NCBI RefSeq assembly: GCF_000471625.1
Contig: NZ_AUSW01000025.1
Span: 62,001-126,000, forward strand
Direction: 5' to 3'
DNA length: 64,000 nucleotides
From: Psychrobacter aquaticus CMS 56
Lineage (GTDB): Bacteria; Pseudomonadota; Gammaproteobacteria; Pseudomonadales; Moraxellaceae
Each line of letters opens with the position of its first letter. Position 1 is the stretch's first letter. The notes under the pieces were generated by a model. It was not told where the DNA came from. It worked only from the letters and a program-made list of their open reading frames with translations, and ran no database searches. A program made the translations under genes and the position numbers. This document shows, piece by piece, positions 1 through 9,199 of the stretch.

Positions 1-1056
1 TGCTGATGGACGACCGACCGCAAGACCATCTGCACAAGTTTTGTTATCGATACCAAAGTCTTGAACACTCACACTATCATGCAAACCTGTATACATGCCT
101 ACCAGCATAGCAGGAGAATGGGTGGGCTCGGCAAAAAAACAATGTACGTTGTCACCAAAAATTTGCTTTAAGCCAAAGGCAACGCCGCCAGGGCCGCCGC
201 CAACGCCGCAAGGTAGGTAAACGAACAGGGGATGTTCTTCATTGACATGAATACCTTGATCGTCCAGCTGCTGTTTCAGTCGCTCAGCAGCAACGCTATA
301 ACCAAGGAACAGGTCTTGGGAATTTTCATCATCAATAAAATGGCAGCGAGGTTTTTGTTGAGCTTCGAGACGTCCCTCTTCAACTGCCTTACTATAATCA
401 TTTTGGTGTTCTACAACCTTTACGCCTTTGCTTCTCAGCAAATCTTTTTTCCATTGACGTGCATCAGCAGACATATGCACAGTGACTTGAAAGCCAAGCT
501 GCGCACCCATGATACCGATACTCAAACCAAGATTGCCGGTTGAACCGACAACGATACTATGTCTGGAAAAGAGTGTTTTAAAGGAAGCGCTATCGATCTT
601 TTGATAGTTGTCTTCTAATGTCAAAAAACCCGATTCAATAGCTACTGATTCAGCATGTTTAAGTACTTCATAGACTCCACCTCGTGCTTTAATAGAACCA
701 GAAATAGGCAAGTGGCTATCGCATTTAAGGAGTAAGCGCCCATGCATAGGGTGATTATACAGCTTTTGCAAAGATTGCTGCATGAGTGGGATAAAGATCA
801 ATGGTGATTCGATAATGCCATTGCTTGCAGCAGTCTCAGGGAATACTTTGGCAATATAGGGAGCAAATCGCCTCAAACGATCGGCTGCGTCAGTTATCTC
901 CTCTGAACCAAGCGGTAAAGATTGTGCAACTTCTGCAAAGGGCTGCAACTTAGGGTTGAACCATGTTAGCGCTTTGGTCGCTGTGATACTCTTTAGCAGC
1001 GGGTGTGATTGATACAGCTGTTCTATGGTTTTCTGTTCGGCTACTTTAATCGTCAT
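1..1056 (-). CDS. dsdA: D-serine dehydratase (3' part beyond window)
   Basis: PLP-dependent enzyme that deaminates D-serine to pyruvate and ammonia in the cytoplasm. The 352 N-terminal residues are present; the family is about 440 residues, so the C-terminus lies outside the window. Visible are the Schiff-base lysine motif SGSIKARGG (Lys about residue 123), the [10 protein letters not shown] segment that binds the cofactor, and the glycine-rich phosphate loop [10 protein letters not shown]. The ATG at 1054-1056 gives the usual family N-terminus. It is divergent from a LysR-type regulator resembling DsdC, the classical arrangement in enterobacteria, so D-serine-dependent activation is likely (inference). 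A related threonine deaminase is unlikely because the overall pattern is DsdA-like. Confidence 0.93.
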   Translation of the reverse strand, partial: MTIKVAEQKTIEQLYQSHPLLKSITATKALTWFNPKLQPFAEVAQSLPLGSEEITDAADRLRRFAPYIAKVFPETAASNGIIESPLIFIPLMQQSLQKLYNHPMHGRLLLKCDSHLPISGSIKARGGVYEVLKHAESVAIESGFLTLEDNYQKIDSASFKTLFSRHSIVVGSTGNLGLSIGIMGAQLGFQVTVHMSADARQWKKDLLRSKGVKVVEHQNDYSKAVEEGRLEAQQKPRCHFIDDENSQDLFLGYSVAAERLKQQLDDQGIHVNEEHPLFVYLPCGVGGGPGGVAFGLKQIFGDNVHCFFAEPTHSPAMLVGMYTGLHDSVSVQDFGIDNKTCADGLAVGRPSA

Positions 1057-1191
1057 AAACTACTCTCGTATGAAATTTCTTAATGTAAAATTTTCCAATG
1101 CTTGTGCTATTTTTCATATATTGCCTTATGCGTTTATTAAAACGCGATACAACAGTACAAACAAATTCTTTTTTTAAATGCAAGGATGAAT
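1057..1191. promoter_or_regulatory. dsdA/dsdC divergent intergenic region
   Basis: The 135-bp AT-rich gap between the divergent dehydratase and LysR-type regulator should hold both promoters and the regulator's operator. I cannot identify individual boxes with confidence. The function is inferred from layout only. Confidence 0.4.
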
Positions 1192-2160
1192 ATGACTCAT
1201 GTGAATATCAAACATTCCAGTACTCGGATGTTGGGCAACCTGCATTGCTTTTCTTGTGTCGCCCGCCACATGAGTTTTACCCTTGCAGCAGATGAACTTT
1301 GCTTAACTCAAAGCGCTGTCAGTCATCGAATCAAGAATCTAGAGGAGCAGCTCGGATTCGGTCTATTTCTAAGGTTTAACCGTCGCATCCAGCTCACTTA
1401 TGAGGGCGAACAACTGTGGTCGGTCTTGAATAGTTCGCTCTCTGCCTTGGATATGACCATTCGTGATTTGCGTAATCAGGACATTGGCGGGCACTTAACC
1501 CTATCAGCACCCCCTTCTTTTGCTCAAAATTGGATGACACCGAGACTCGTCCAGTTTCAAAAACAGCATACACGTCTGTTCTTACATTTTGAAACACACA
1601 GCCGCTTAATAGATTTTTCACGAGAAAATATAGATATTGCTGTTTATTACGGTAATGGTGAATACCCAGGATTGCATTCTCAGCTGTTAATGACAGAGTT
1701 TCTCCAGCCCGTATGTAGTCCACAGTACGCTCACGAACACGATTTGTACGACAAACGAGAAAATCTAGCACATTGCCAATTTCTTCACGATGTCAATGCT
1801 TGGCCCGATGCTGGTGCACATGCTGAATGGGAATATTGGTGCGAAGCATATAGCATCGCCTCAGTTGACTTAAGTTGTGGATATTCTTTTGATATGTCAG
1901 AAATGGCTGTTAATGCTGCCAAACATGGTTTGGGTATAGCTATGGGTCGACTCAATCTAATTAATGATGATATAAAGCGCGGTCAACTCGTCACCCCTTT
2001 TAAACAGAAGATACAAGCGAAGCAGCGTTATTTTGCAGTTTGCCACCCAGACCGTATGGATCGCCCTGCGATTAGTGCCTTGTTACATTGGTTATTGGAG
2101 ACAACGCAGCAAGATAAGTTTGCCCAGAGTCTGGCTGTCTCCGTTTCTAAGCGTCTTTAA
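1192..2160 (+). CDS. dsdC: LysR-family regulator, DsdC-like
   Basis: Transcription factor with an N-terminal winged helix-turn-helix (about residues 15-75, including FTLAADELCLTQSAVSHRI) and a C-terminal effector-binding domain. It is 322 residues; E. coli DsdC is 311. Its position divergent to D-serine dehydratase suggests that it senses D-serine and activates dsdA. Two in-frame ATGs lie at 1186 and 1192; AAGGA at 1182-1186 is correctly spaced only for 1192, so I use that one. A terminator follows at 2221. A GcvA-like regulator is the alternative by sequence alone; the neighbour makes DsdC the better name. Confidence 0.82.
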   Translation: MTHVNIKHSSTRMLGNLHCFSCVARHMSFTLAADELCLTQSAVSHRIKNLEEQLGFGLFLRFNRRIQLTYEGEQLWSVLNSSLSALDMTIRDLRNQDIGGHLTLSAPPSFAQNWMTPRLVQFQKQHTRLFLHFETHSRLIDFSRENIDIAVYYGNGEYPGLHSQLLMTEFLQPVCSPQYAHEHDLYDKRENLAHCQFLHDVNAWPDAGAHAEWEYWCEAYSIASVDLSCGYSFDMSEMAVNAAKHGLGIAMGRLNLINDDIKRGQLVTPFKQKIQAKQRYFAVCHPDRMDRPAISALLHWLLETTQQDKFAQSLAVSVSKRL

Positions 2161-2220
2161 TATAGCGCAAGCTCACTATTGACGTTCATTGATTTTTCAT
2201 AGGAACTTTTTAAAACAATA

Positions 2221-2250
2221 AAAAAGGCGTAACTTGCGTTACGCCTTTTA
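2221..2250. terminator. Bidirectional terminator between dsdC and ettA
   Basis: AAAAAGGCGTAAC and GTTACGCCTTTT form a stem with a 4-nt loop. A-run and T-run flank it, so it can serve both converging genes. Confidence 0.85.
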
Positions 2251-2278
2251 TGCATACACGGATATTTTGTCTAGCAAA

Positions 2279-3940
2279 CTAATTTGTAATCTTCTTATAC
2301 TTCGCACGTTTAGGGCTGGCATCTTCACCCATGGTCTTTTTACGATAGGTTTCAAACTCAGAGTAGTTACCATCGAACCAAACTGGACCTTCATCTTCGA
2401 ATGCCAATATATGAGTGGCAATACGGTCAAGGAACCAGCGATCATGCGACACGACCATTACCGTACCTGGGAATACTTGAATCGCATCCTCTAGCGCACG
2501 TAAGGTTTCGATATCCAAATCGTTTGATGGTTCATCAAGCAGTAATACGTTTGCGCCCTGCTTTAATGTCTTCGCCAGTTGCAAGCGGTTACGCTCACCA
2601 CCTGATAGTTGACCGACACGTTTTTGCTGATCTGAGCCTTTGAAGTTAAAGCGACCGATATAGGCGCGGCTTGGCGTCGTATAGTCACCAACGGTAATAA
2701 TATCAAGACCGTCAGAAACTTCTTCCCAAACAGTCTTATTATCATCTAAATGATCACGTACCTGACCGACATAGGCCACTTTGACACTTTCGCCCAAATC
2801 GACTGAGCCAGTATCTGGCGTATCGCGCTCAGTAATCATGTTAAATAGTGTGGTTTTACCTGCCCCATTTGGACCGATAATACCAACGATAGCACCCGCT
2901 GGCACGTTAAAGGTTAGGTTTTCATACAATAAACGATCGCCAAATGATTTAGAGATATCGTTTATTTCAATGACTTTATTACCCAAACGAGGACCAGGTG
3001 GAATATAAATCTCGGCTGTTTCATTACGCTGCTGGAACTCTGTTGAGTTCAGCTCTTCAAAACGCTGGACACGAGATTTAGATTTAGCCTGTTGGCCTTT
3101 TTGGTTTTTACGAATCCACTCAAGCTCTTTTTTCAACGCTTTGGCAAATGATTCTTCTTGTTTATTCTGCTGCTCTAGACGCGTGTTTTTTTGCTCTAGC
3201 CACTCAGTATAGTTGCCTTCATACGGATAACCATGGCCACGGTCAAGCTCCAAGATCCACTGAGCAACATTATCCAAGAAATAACGGTCATGGGTAATGG
3301 CCACGATAGTACCGCTGTAGTTCTGCAAGAACTGCTCTAGCCATGCGACAGACTCAGCGTCCAAATGGTTGGTCGGTTCGTCAAGTAATAGCATGTCAGG
3401 GCGTGACAACAGTAGACGGCATAGTGCCACACGGCGTTTTTCACCACCTGACAGCTTGCTCACATCCGCATCCCATGGTGGCAGACGTAGCGCATCGGCT
3501 GCTTTTTCTAGCTGATTGTTTAAGTTATGAGCGTCCCACGATTGGATGATGTCTTCCATCTTGCCTTGCTCTTCAGCCAATTTATCAAAATCGGCATCCG
3601 GCTCTGCATATTCTGCATAGATAGCATCTAGACGAGCTAGCGCGTCTAAGGCTTCGCGCATGCCGTCTTCGACATTGCCACGGACATCTTTGCTGTCATC
3701 AAGTTGTGGTTCCTGTGGCAGATAGCCAACTTTAGTGCCAGCTTGTGCACGCGCTTCACCACTAAATTCAGTGTCGACGCCCGCCATAATGCGTAGCAAA
3801 GTTGATTTACCTGAACCGTTGATACCCAAGACACCAATTTTGGCACCAGGAAAAAACGACAGGTTGATGTTTTTTAAGATTTCACGCTTAGGCGGAACAA
3901 GTTTTGACACGTTGTTCATCGTGTAAATATATTGAGCCAT
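2279..3940 (-). CDS. ettA: Energy-dependent translational throttle protein EttA (ABC-F)
   Basis: Soluble ABC-F ATPase with two nucleotide-binding domains and no membrane segment. In the family it binds the ribosomal E site and couples first-peptide-bond formation to cellular ATP/ADP. Domain 1 has Walker A GINGSGKS, signature LSGGEKRRVAL and Walker B LLLDEPTNHLD; domain 2 has GPNGAGKT, LSGGERNRLQLA and LLLDEPSNDLD. The linker between them carries the charged arm and the toothbrush region typical of EttA. Its 553 residues match the family length. The reading frame stays open a further 25 codons upstream, but MAQYIYTMNNVSK matches the conserved EttA start and GGAG lies just before it, so the start is at 3940. 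Confidence 0.96.
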   Translation of the reverse strand: MAQYIYTMNNVSKLVPPKREILKNINLSFFPGAKIGVLGINGSGKSTLLRIMAGVDTEFSGEARAQAGTKVGYLPQEPQLDDSKDVRGNVEDGMREALDALARLDAIYAEYAEPDADFDKLAEEQGKMEDIIQSWDAHNLNNQLEKAADALRLPPWDADVSKLSGGEKRRVALCRLLLSRPDMLLLDEPTNHLDAESVAWLEQFLQNYSGTIVAITHDRYFLDNVAQWILELDRGHGYPYEGNYTEWLEQKNTRLEQQNKQEESFAKALKKELEWIRKNQKGQQAKSKSRVQRFEELNSTEFQQRNETAEIYIPPGPRLGNKVIEINDISKSFGDRLLYENLTFNVPAGAIVGIIGPNGAGKTTLFNMITERDTPDTGSVDLGESVKVAYVGQVRDHLDDNKTVWEEVSDGLDIITVGDYTTPSRAYIGRFNFKGSDQQKRVGQLSGGERNRLQLAKTLKQGANVLLLDEPSNDLDIETLRALEDAIQVFPGTVMVVSHDRWFLDRIATHILAFEDEGPVWFDGNYSEFETYRKKTMGEDASPKRAKYKKITN

Positions 3941-4371
3941 TAACACTCCGATAGACTGCATAGAAGAGAACAGCAAATGCAACTCAGCGATGATGCCAAG
4001 CGTGCTGTACCTCAAAATCAGGGTTACAAATTATAGGCCATTATCGCATTGTGGCGCATACCCTGCAAGCTGACAGGTTGTTTTAGCACATGTTTTGCTA
4101 CTTTTATCGTAGAGAACCACGCTTCATCCATAAAAGCTGGCAAAAACCTTTAATGAAGCTTATAAGTTAATATTCTGATTCATTGCTGTTTTATAAAGTC
4201 CACAAAAAATAGCATCAAAACTTTCGCAAATTTAATCAATAACCGTTAGCATGTTAGAATAACTTAACAGCATTGGATAAATTGATTTAAGACATAATCA
4301 TTAAAAGACCTGTAGGCTGATAGTGTTCCGATGTCACATACTTTAATAGCATTTATAAAGGTACTCATAAT
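3941..4371. other. Intergenic region between divergent ettA and reductase gene
   Basis: 431 bp, AT-rich, without a credible ORF. It must carry the ettA and reductase promoters. A TAGAAT hexamer at about 4254 could be a -10 element, but no good -35 sits at the right distance. No clear palindrome for a DesT-like repressor was seen. Confidence 0.4.
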
Positions 4372-5577
4372 ATGGCCAACGGCTATCGCCCTGAAGTTAT
4401 TCAACGTGCGTTTGTCGATTTTGTCGGGTCACGTTTACATCCGTTTTGGTCACTGACAGCACCAAAGCTACGTCTTTTGGCACGGTATACACTGAGTGAA
4501 GACTTAATCGCGCTACAGTTTGAGACCAATCAGGCCTTTAGACAGCAAGTATCTGACTGGCAAGGTGGGCAATACGTAAATATAAGCGTGCTTATTGACG
4601 GTATTTATCATCAGCGCAGTTATTCATTGGTGGGTTTAGCGCACCAGCCGCTCTGGTGGCATGATGATATTGATACTAAAGCGCGAAAAAATAGGTCGAA
4701 TCTTACGGTTACAATCGCTATAAAACCGCAGGGATTGGTATCAGATTACTTAACCAAACGTATGCCAATTGGTACGATTCTTAATAGTAGTGTCCCAAGT
4801 GGCTCATTTACTTTGGCACAAGCATTATTAGCAAAGCAAAGTACATCGATTGATAAGCATGCTGCCGCAGACATGCTTAAACAATCAGCACCGTTATTGT
4901 TTATCGCGGGTGGCAGCGGTATTACGCCGATGCTGGGACTCATCACGCAAGCATTGCAATCCGGACATCAGGTAACTTTATTACATTACAATCGTACGCC
5001 ACTACTCGATAATCAATGGCAACAATTGGCTGCCATGTATCCAGCCTTTACCTATCATCTGATTAATACCGAAGATGCCAATAGTTATTTGGCAGGCACA
5101 CGACATATAAGCACAGACAGTTTGTTGGCACTAGATTTACCATTGGCAGATACACAGATATTTGCTTGCGGTTCCCATGCTTTATTGGCTGGCCTACACA
5201 CTGCTACGAATAAGATAACTTTGCCCAATGGTAAAAAACTGCGCGACCACGTGACTGTAGAAAACTTTGGTAATATTTTGCCCGATTTTTACGGCGAGCA
5301 AACGCACGATAAAGCAGAAAAACCAGGCAAGCAGACGGTTTATCTGCGTGCACGGCAGCAGCAGTTTAGCAGTGACACGACATTATTGGTTGCCGCTGAA
5401 AAAGCTGGTATTCGCTTGACCCACGGTTGCCGGCAAGGCATTTGCCAATTGTGCCGCTGCCATAAAATCAGCGGTGTGGTCAAAAACATTCAGACAGGCA
5501 AAATGAGCAGCGATGGCGATGAATTTATCCAAACCTGCATCAATGTTGCCATGACTGATATAGTATTAGATGTTTAA
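4372..5577 (+). CDS. Ferredoxin-NADP reductase-type flavoprotein with C-terminal 2Fe-2S domain
   Basis: About 401 residues: an FAD-binding barrel (QWGxY-type region and the RSYSL FAD motif near residue 85), an NAD(P)-binding domain (FIAGGSGITPMLGL near 180) and a plant-type 2Fe-2S ferredoxin domain at the C-terminus (HGCRQGICQLCRC, then a final QTC). It probably passes electrons from NAD(P)H to the desaturase encoded 256 bp downstream, as proposed for the DesC/DesB pair of Pseudomonas aeruginosa. The start has AAAGG about 10 bases upstream. Codon use and GC are like the neighbours. Other members of this family serve ring hydroxylases; the neighbouring desaturase argues against that here. Confidence 0.85.
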   Translation: MANGYRPEVIQRAFVDFVGSRLHPFWSLTAPKLRLLARYTLSEDLIALQFETNQAFRQQVSDWQGGQYVNISVLIDGIYHQRSYSLVGLAHQPLWWHDDIDTKARKNRSNLTVTIAIKPQGLVSDYLTKRMPIGTILNSSVPSGSFTLAQALLAKQSTSIDKHAAADMLKQSAPLLFIAGGSGITPMLGLITQALQSGHQVTLLHYNRTPLLDNQWQQLAAMYPAFTYHLINTEDANSYLAGTRHISTDSLLALDLPLADTQIFACGSHALLAGLHTATNKITLPNGKKLRDHVTVENFGNILPDFYGEQTHDKAEKPGKQTVYLRARQQQFSSDTTLLVAAEKAGIRLTHGCRQGICQLCRCHKISGVVKNIQTGKMSSDGDEFIQTCINVAMTDIVLDV

Positions 5578-5585
5578 ATGGACTG

Positions 5586-5662
5586 CTATAGTCGATTCTA
5601 AATAAAACAGATACATTATATTCCAGTCCTGCTGACTCTTTTTTATACTGAACTCACTATAT
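5586..5662 (+). repeat. Short, internally deleted copy of dispersed repeat family A
   Basis: The left end TATAGTCGATTCTAAATAAA and right part CTGCTGACTCTTTTTTATAC match the longer copies at 31936-32084 and 58367-58488. The central stem-loop is missing, leaving about 77 bp. It lies between the reductase and desaturase genes. Confidence 0.65.
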
Positions 5663-5833
5663 CTAGTCGATCCCATTTAACAAGGATACAGGTTCATACA
5701 GTCAAATACTCACAACCACTGATGCAACAGAAAAATAGCCTGACGTTACGTCATGCTGTATGCTAAAAATTAGACAACTCATTGAACCAAACCCATTATT
5801 CGTTATTTGAGTGGTTTCGGTTAAGGACTATTT

Positions 5834-7264
5834 ATGCGCTTATTACCTCCCATGAACACCGCCCAATCTGCTGTGCCAATTTTGACGACACTGACGGATG
5901 CTCAACTGGCGATGCAAGAAAATCTCCCGCTGAAACCACAACCCGCCGATTCTCATCATGCATATATGGCAACGAACGGAAGTGGCTTTCGTAAAAGCGA
6001 ACCCTCTCAGTCTATGCGCTATCCTACGTTGACTGGCACTCCATTAACAAAAGCACAGACAGAAGCGTTGGGCGAAGAATTACAAGCAATCTATCAAACC
6101 GTGATGGACTCGCTAGGCAGCGATGACGCACGATACATTCAACGGGTGTATGCCACAGTGGTCTATAGTGAGCTGGTCGCACGTGGTCTACTTATCGCAG
6201 CAGGACAATGGTCATCAAAACGCTATCAATTAGGCACTTGGTTAGCGGGTACAGCTTTGCTCAGTTTCAGCAAAATATTAAACAATATGGAGCTTGGACA
6301 TAATGTGATGCACGGTCAATATGACTGGATGCAACATCCGCATCTTAACAGTCAAAAGTTTGACTGGGACATCGTCTGTCCTGCGCCATTATGGCAACAC
6401 TCACACAATTACTTGCATCACACTTTTACCAATATCCTTGATCGTGATCATGACGTGGGCTATCACCTGATTCGCGTAACTGATGAGCAACCTTGGACAC
6501 CAAGCGACCGCTATAACATGCTTAGTACAGCCGTGTTGGCATTTGGTTTTGAGTGGGCCGTCGCCTTTCATGATATTCAAATCAGTGTAGAAGAGTATGC
6601 AGACTCTCCTGAGCTGCACAAAACAATGCAACAAAAATCGCGTGCATTGTTTGCCAAAATCGCACGACAAGTAGGTAAAGACTATGTAGTGTTACCCGCC
6701 ACAGTAGGGCTGACACTGGGTCGAGGCAGTGCCATTAGCACACTAAGCGGCAATATGACTGCCAATGTTGCTCGTAATCTTTGGACATGGGCAGTGATTT
6801 TTTGTGGGCATTTCACAGAACAAGCGCATATTTATACGCAGCTTGATCCCAATGAGAGCAAAGGCGATTGGTATGTGCGCCAAATTCTAGGTTCCAGCAA
6901 TATCCAAGGCCGTAAGTGGTTTCATATTTTGACGGGTAATTTGTCGCATCAAATTGAGCATCATATCTTCCCTGATATGCCCGCCCGCCGCTATGCCAGT
7001 ATTGCTCCGCAGGTACAGGCCATATGCCAAAAATACAACTTAGCCTATAACACGGGGCGCTTTGGTACGCAGTTTCGCCAAGTATTGGGACGTATTCGCC
7101 ACTTTAGTAAACCCAGCCCAGAAGAATGGCATGCTCATACACAGTCGATGGCCAATACAGACAATACGGCTTCTAATAATGTTGATCCAGACACGCAACA
7201 TTCAGGTGGTCTAGGCCGATTTCTTCCTCCTGTCGTCCGTCAAGCTATCTCCTATGCGTGGTAG
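5834..7264 (+). CDS. Membrane fatty acid (acyl-CoA/lipid) desaturase, DesB-like
   Basis: Integral-membrane di-iron desaturase of 476 residues. The three histidine boxes are visible: HNVMH (within ELGHNVMHGQYD), HSHNYLHH and, near the C-terminus, HQIEHH. Hydrophobic stretches lie between boxes 1 and 2 and before box 3. The family introduces double bonds in acyl chains, which would adjust membrane fluidity in the cold. The start is supported by AAGGA about 9 bases upstream. The first 80 residues or so are polar and not conserved-looking, and the C-terminus has an Asn/Thr/Asp-rich tail. Pairing with the preceding reductase mirrors the P. aeruginosa desCB arrangement; which carbon is desaturated cannot be read from sequence. 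Confidence 0.9.
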   Translation: MRLLPPMNTAQSAVPILTTLTDAQLAMQENLPLKPQPADSHHAYMATNGSGFRKSEPSQSMRYPTLTGTPLTKAQTEALGEELQAIYQTVMDSLGSDDARYIQRVYATVVYSELVARGLLIAAGQWSSKRYQLGTWLAGTALLSFSKILNNMELGHNVMHGQYDWMQHPHLNSQKFDWDIVCPAPLWQHSHNYLHHTFTNILDRDHDVGYHLIRVTDEQPWTPSDRYNMLSTAVLAFGFEWAVAFHDIQISVEEYADSPELHKTMQQKSRALFAKIARQVGKDYVVLPATVGLTLGRGSAISTLSGNMTANVARNLWTWAVIFCGHFTEQAHIYTQLDPNESKGDWYVRQILGSSNIQGRKWFHILTGNLSHQIEHHIFPDMPARRYASIAPQVQAICQKYNLAYNTGRFGTQFRQVLGRIRHFSKPSPEEWHAHTQSMANTDNTASNNVDPDTQHSGGLGRFLPPVVRQAISYAW

Positions 7265-7435
7265 CTGATTGAAATCTGCTCTTACGTTAAGTATCTAGCG
7301 TGTTGAACGCCAATTGTTCATACTAGAACTCATTTAGAATTTTATAGCAGTGGGTTTTTATGGCTATTATTGCTATCACGACCAACTTAAAAACGATAAA
7401 AATTTGATCCTACTATTTAATAATGGAGAGTCTAC

Positions 7436-7729
7436 ATGAGCAACCAAAATCCTAAATCAAATCTAGATATTACTCATAATCAAGCAGCGAAGCGTTTTGA
7501 GGTGTCTATCGACAACCAGATTGGTTATATCAGCTATCAAGAGCGTGACGGAAAATTGATATACGACCATACTATCGTACCGCGAGAACTGGGCGGACGT
7601 GGCGTTGGTTCAGCACTGGTCAAGCACGCGCTTGATTATGCCCGCGAGCAAAATAAAAAAGTGATACCGCAATGCTCTTTTGTGTCGTCATACATCAGCA
7701 AACATTCTGAATATCAAGATTTGGTGTAA
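7436..7729 (+). CDS. Small GNAT-like N-acetyltransferase (COG2388 type)
   Basis: A 97-residue protein with the compact GNAT fold of the YjdJ/COG2388 group. The acetyl-CoA loop is seen in VPRELGGRGVGSALVKHAL (residues about 46-64), followed by the characteristic IPQCSFVSSYISKH end. GGAG precedes the ATG by 7 bases. It stands alone between the desaturase and a repeat-rich gap. Substrates of these short acetyltransferases are unknown. Confidence 0.85.
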   Translation: MSNQNPKSNLDITHNQAAKRFEVSIDNQIGYISYQERDGKLIYDHTIVPRELGGRGVGSALVKHALDYAREQNKKVIPQCSFVSSYISKHSEYQDLV

Positions 7730-7792
7730 TTCAATATAACTCCATCCTCAACAGATCGTTTAATACATCTTAATGTCGTCTTAAGTATTTGA

Positions 7793-7939
7793 TAGAGTCT
7801 GATCAATATAAAAAAGAGATCGCTAGACTGGGATGAATTTTTCGCAGCCTCTGCCAGCAACGTCACAGCAAGCAAGGAAAACTATCCTAACAGTGCGTTA
7901 TCATGGTTGTACCGATTTTATTGAGGATCAACTATACTA
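7793..7939 (-). repeat. Copy of dispersed repeat family A (reverse orientation)
   Basis: On the minus strand it reads from TATAGTTGATCC, through GGTACAACCATGATAACGC and TTGCTTGCTGTG, to GCTGCGAAAAATTCATCCCAG and a final TTTTTTATATTGATCAGAC. This parallels the copies at 31936 and 60630. Its left (TATAGTTGATCC) end is one arm of the long palindrome at 7925. Confidence 0.7.
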
Positions 7940-7981
7940 ATTATAGAATAAAGTTTATTCTATAATTAGTATAGTTGATCC
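7925..7981. repeat. Perfect 57-bp palindrome (28-bp arms)
   Basis: Two arms of 28 bases, beginning GGATCAACTATACTAATTAT, are exact reverse complements around a single G. The outer ends (GGATCAACTATA) match the terminal sequence of repeat family A, so it may be two repeat ends meeting head to head. There is no T-run typical of a terminator. Confidence 0.9.
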
Positions 7982-8134
7982 ACTGTGTTACCTACCCCAA
8001 AATTAGAGTAGCAAAGAAGACGAGTTTCAGCCCTACGTATAGTGGACTAAACGAGTTTGATGCAGCTCATCATATTTTTAGGGTTTGGTACAATTTTAAT
8101 AAACCAATCCAACATAACAATAAAGGTTATTAAT

Positions 8135-8428
8135 ATGAGTAGTTTATCGGACAAACAAATCAATTTGCAGCTAGAAGATTTGGCAGGTTGGGAGCGCGAT
8201 GGTAATAGCATTGTCAAAAGCTATCATTTTGCTGACTTCATTGAAGCCATGAGTTTTATGAACCAAGCCGCTTTTCATGCTGAAGCACTAGAGCATCATC
8301 CAGAATGGCAAAACACTTATAACGTGGTAAATGTACGATTGACCACGCACGATACGGGCGGTATTTCCAGCTTAGACATTCGTTTAGCGAAACGAATGGA
8401 GCACATTTTGCAGCCAAAACATTTTTAG
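8135..8428 (+). CDS. phhB: Pterin-4a-carbinolamine dehydratase
   Basis: A 97-residue enzyme that dehydrates 4a-hydroxytetrahydropterin, recycling the cofactor of phenylalanine hydroxylase. The active-site signature is present: [20 protein letters not shown] (residues about 54-73), with a [12 protein letters not shown] helix before it. The frame is open further upstream, but the ATG at 8135 has AAAGG 8 bases ahead and gives the usual family length. No phenylalanine hydroxylase gene is in the window, so its partner, or a dimerisation-cofactor role, is unknown here. A bidirectional terminator follows. Confidence 0.93.
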   Translation: MSSLSDKQINLQLEDLAGWERDGNSIVKSYHFADFIEAMSFMNQAAFHAEALEHHPEWQNTYNVVNVRLTTHDTGGISSLDIRLAKRMEHILQPKHF

Positions 8429-8479
8429 GCCTATACGCTTATTGTGCAGTTGGTAATTTAACGCACTCTAATAAAACAC

Positions 8480-8510
8480 AAAAAAAGTCCTCAATTGAGG
8501 ACTTTTTCTT
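8480..8510. terminator. Bidirectional terminator
   Basis: AAAGTCCTCAATTGAGGACTTTTT is a self-complementary stem flanked by an A-run and a T-run. It separates the pterin dehydratase gene and the converging small membrane-protein gene. Confidence 0.88.
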
Positions 8511-8533
8511 ATTTAATAATATATGTTTTACTA

Positions 8534-8689
8534 TTACATCTTGCGGCTGACAAATGCAACGATGAATAAGATAACGGCCACCGCTAAAAAGATATATGCC
8601 AAATTGGCCGATAATCCAGCAACACCGCCGAAACCTAATAAACTTGCTAACAGTGCAATGACTGCAAAAATAATAGCCCAACGAAACAT
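8534..8689 (-). CDS. DUF1328 (YtjA-type) small membrane protein
   Basis: A 51-residue ORF starting [18 protein letters not shown] and ending VAFVSRKM. It has two hydrophobic helices with a [10 protein letters not shown] turn between them, the pattern of the DUF1328/YtjA family of inner-membrane peptides. The start codon is at 8687-8689, preceded by GAGGAG about 6 bases upstream, an unusually strong ribosome site. It faces a shared terminator. No function is established for the family; members are often stress-induced in other bacteria. Confidence 0.9.
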   Translation of the reverse strand: MFRWAIIFAVIALLASLLGFGGVAGLSANLAYIFLAVAVILFIVAFVSRKM

Positions 8690-9199
8690 AATTTTCTCCT
8701 CAAATGATTGTTAAAACACCAGATGGATAAATGCGTACAGTAAGTTTTAATCAAAATATTATTACTGATATCCATTTTTACCTATCTAGTGGTGTTCTTA
8801 TTTTTCTAACTTATTTTTTCTAATACAAATCACAACTGCTTACAGCCATAGATTAGCAATGTTTATCTTCAAAAAACGTTCGTTTTAGTAATAATCTCAG
8901 TAGGTTATGTAATTTTTGTAGCGAATCTTAGCATTCTGTCACTTTTACCTAGCTTTATAGGATTTATGTGTGTACATGGTTAGCTATTACTGAATAGCAC
9001 GTCTTTCTATCCTATAATCTGCTATAAATATAATAATAGGTAATAAGTATTTCCTGCGTATGACAGTCTTTTGAAAGATCGCTGTTAGTAAAACACAAGT
9101 TTTAGCAATAAAAACTCGGAAGCCAAATACGCGCTTAACTTATATATAATTTGGCCTTGGGTTAAATTATTTACCAAACCCTTATTAAGGATAATAAAT
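8690..9199. other. AT-rich divergent intergenic region
   Basis: 510 bp without a supportable gene. It lies upstream of both the DUF1328 gene (minus) and the oxidoreductase gene (plus), so it should contain both promoters. A TATATAAT-like stretch at about 9140-9150 is a candidate -10 for the latter. I see no repeat-family copy in it. Confidence 0.4.

Noticed and set aside
232..543. 103-codon plus-strand frame
   Set aside because: Antisense to the dsdA coding region, which has clear family motifs; no ribosome site.
1098..1295. 65-codon plus-strand frame overlapping dsdC
   Set aside because: Overlaps the DsdC helix-turn-helix in another frame and has no family resemblance.
8523..8714. 63-codon plus-strand frame
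   Set aside because: It is the antisense shadow of the DUF1328 gene, which matches its family and has a strong ribosome site.
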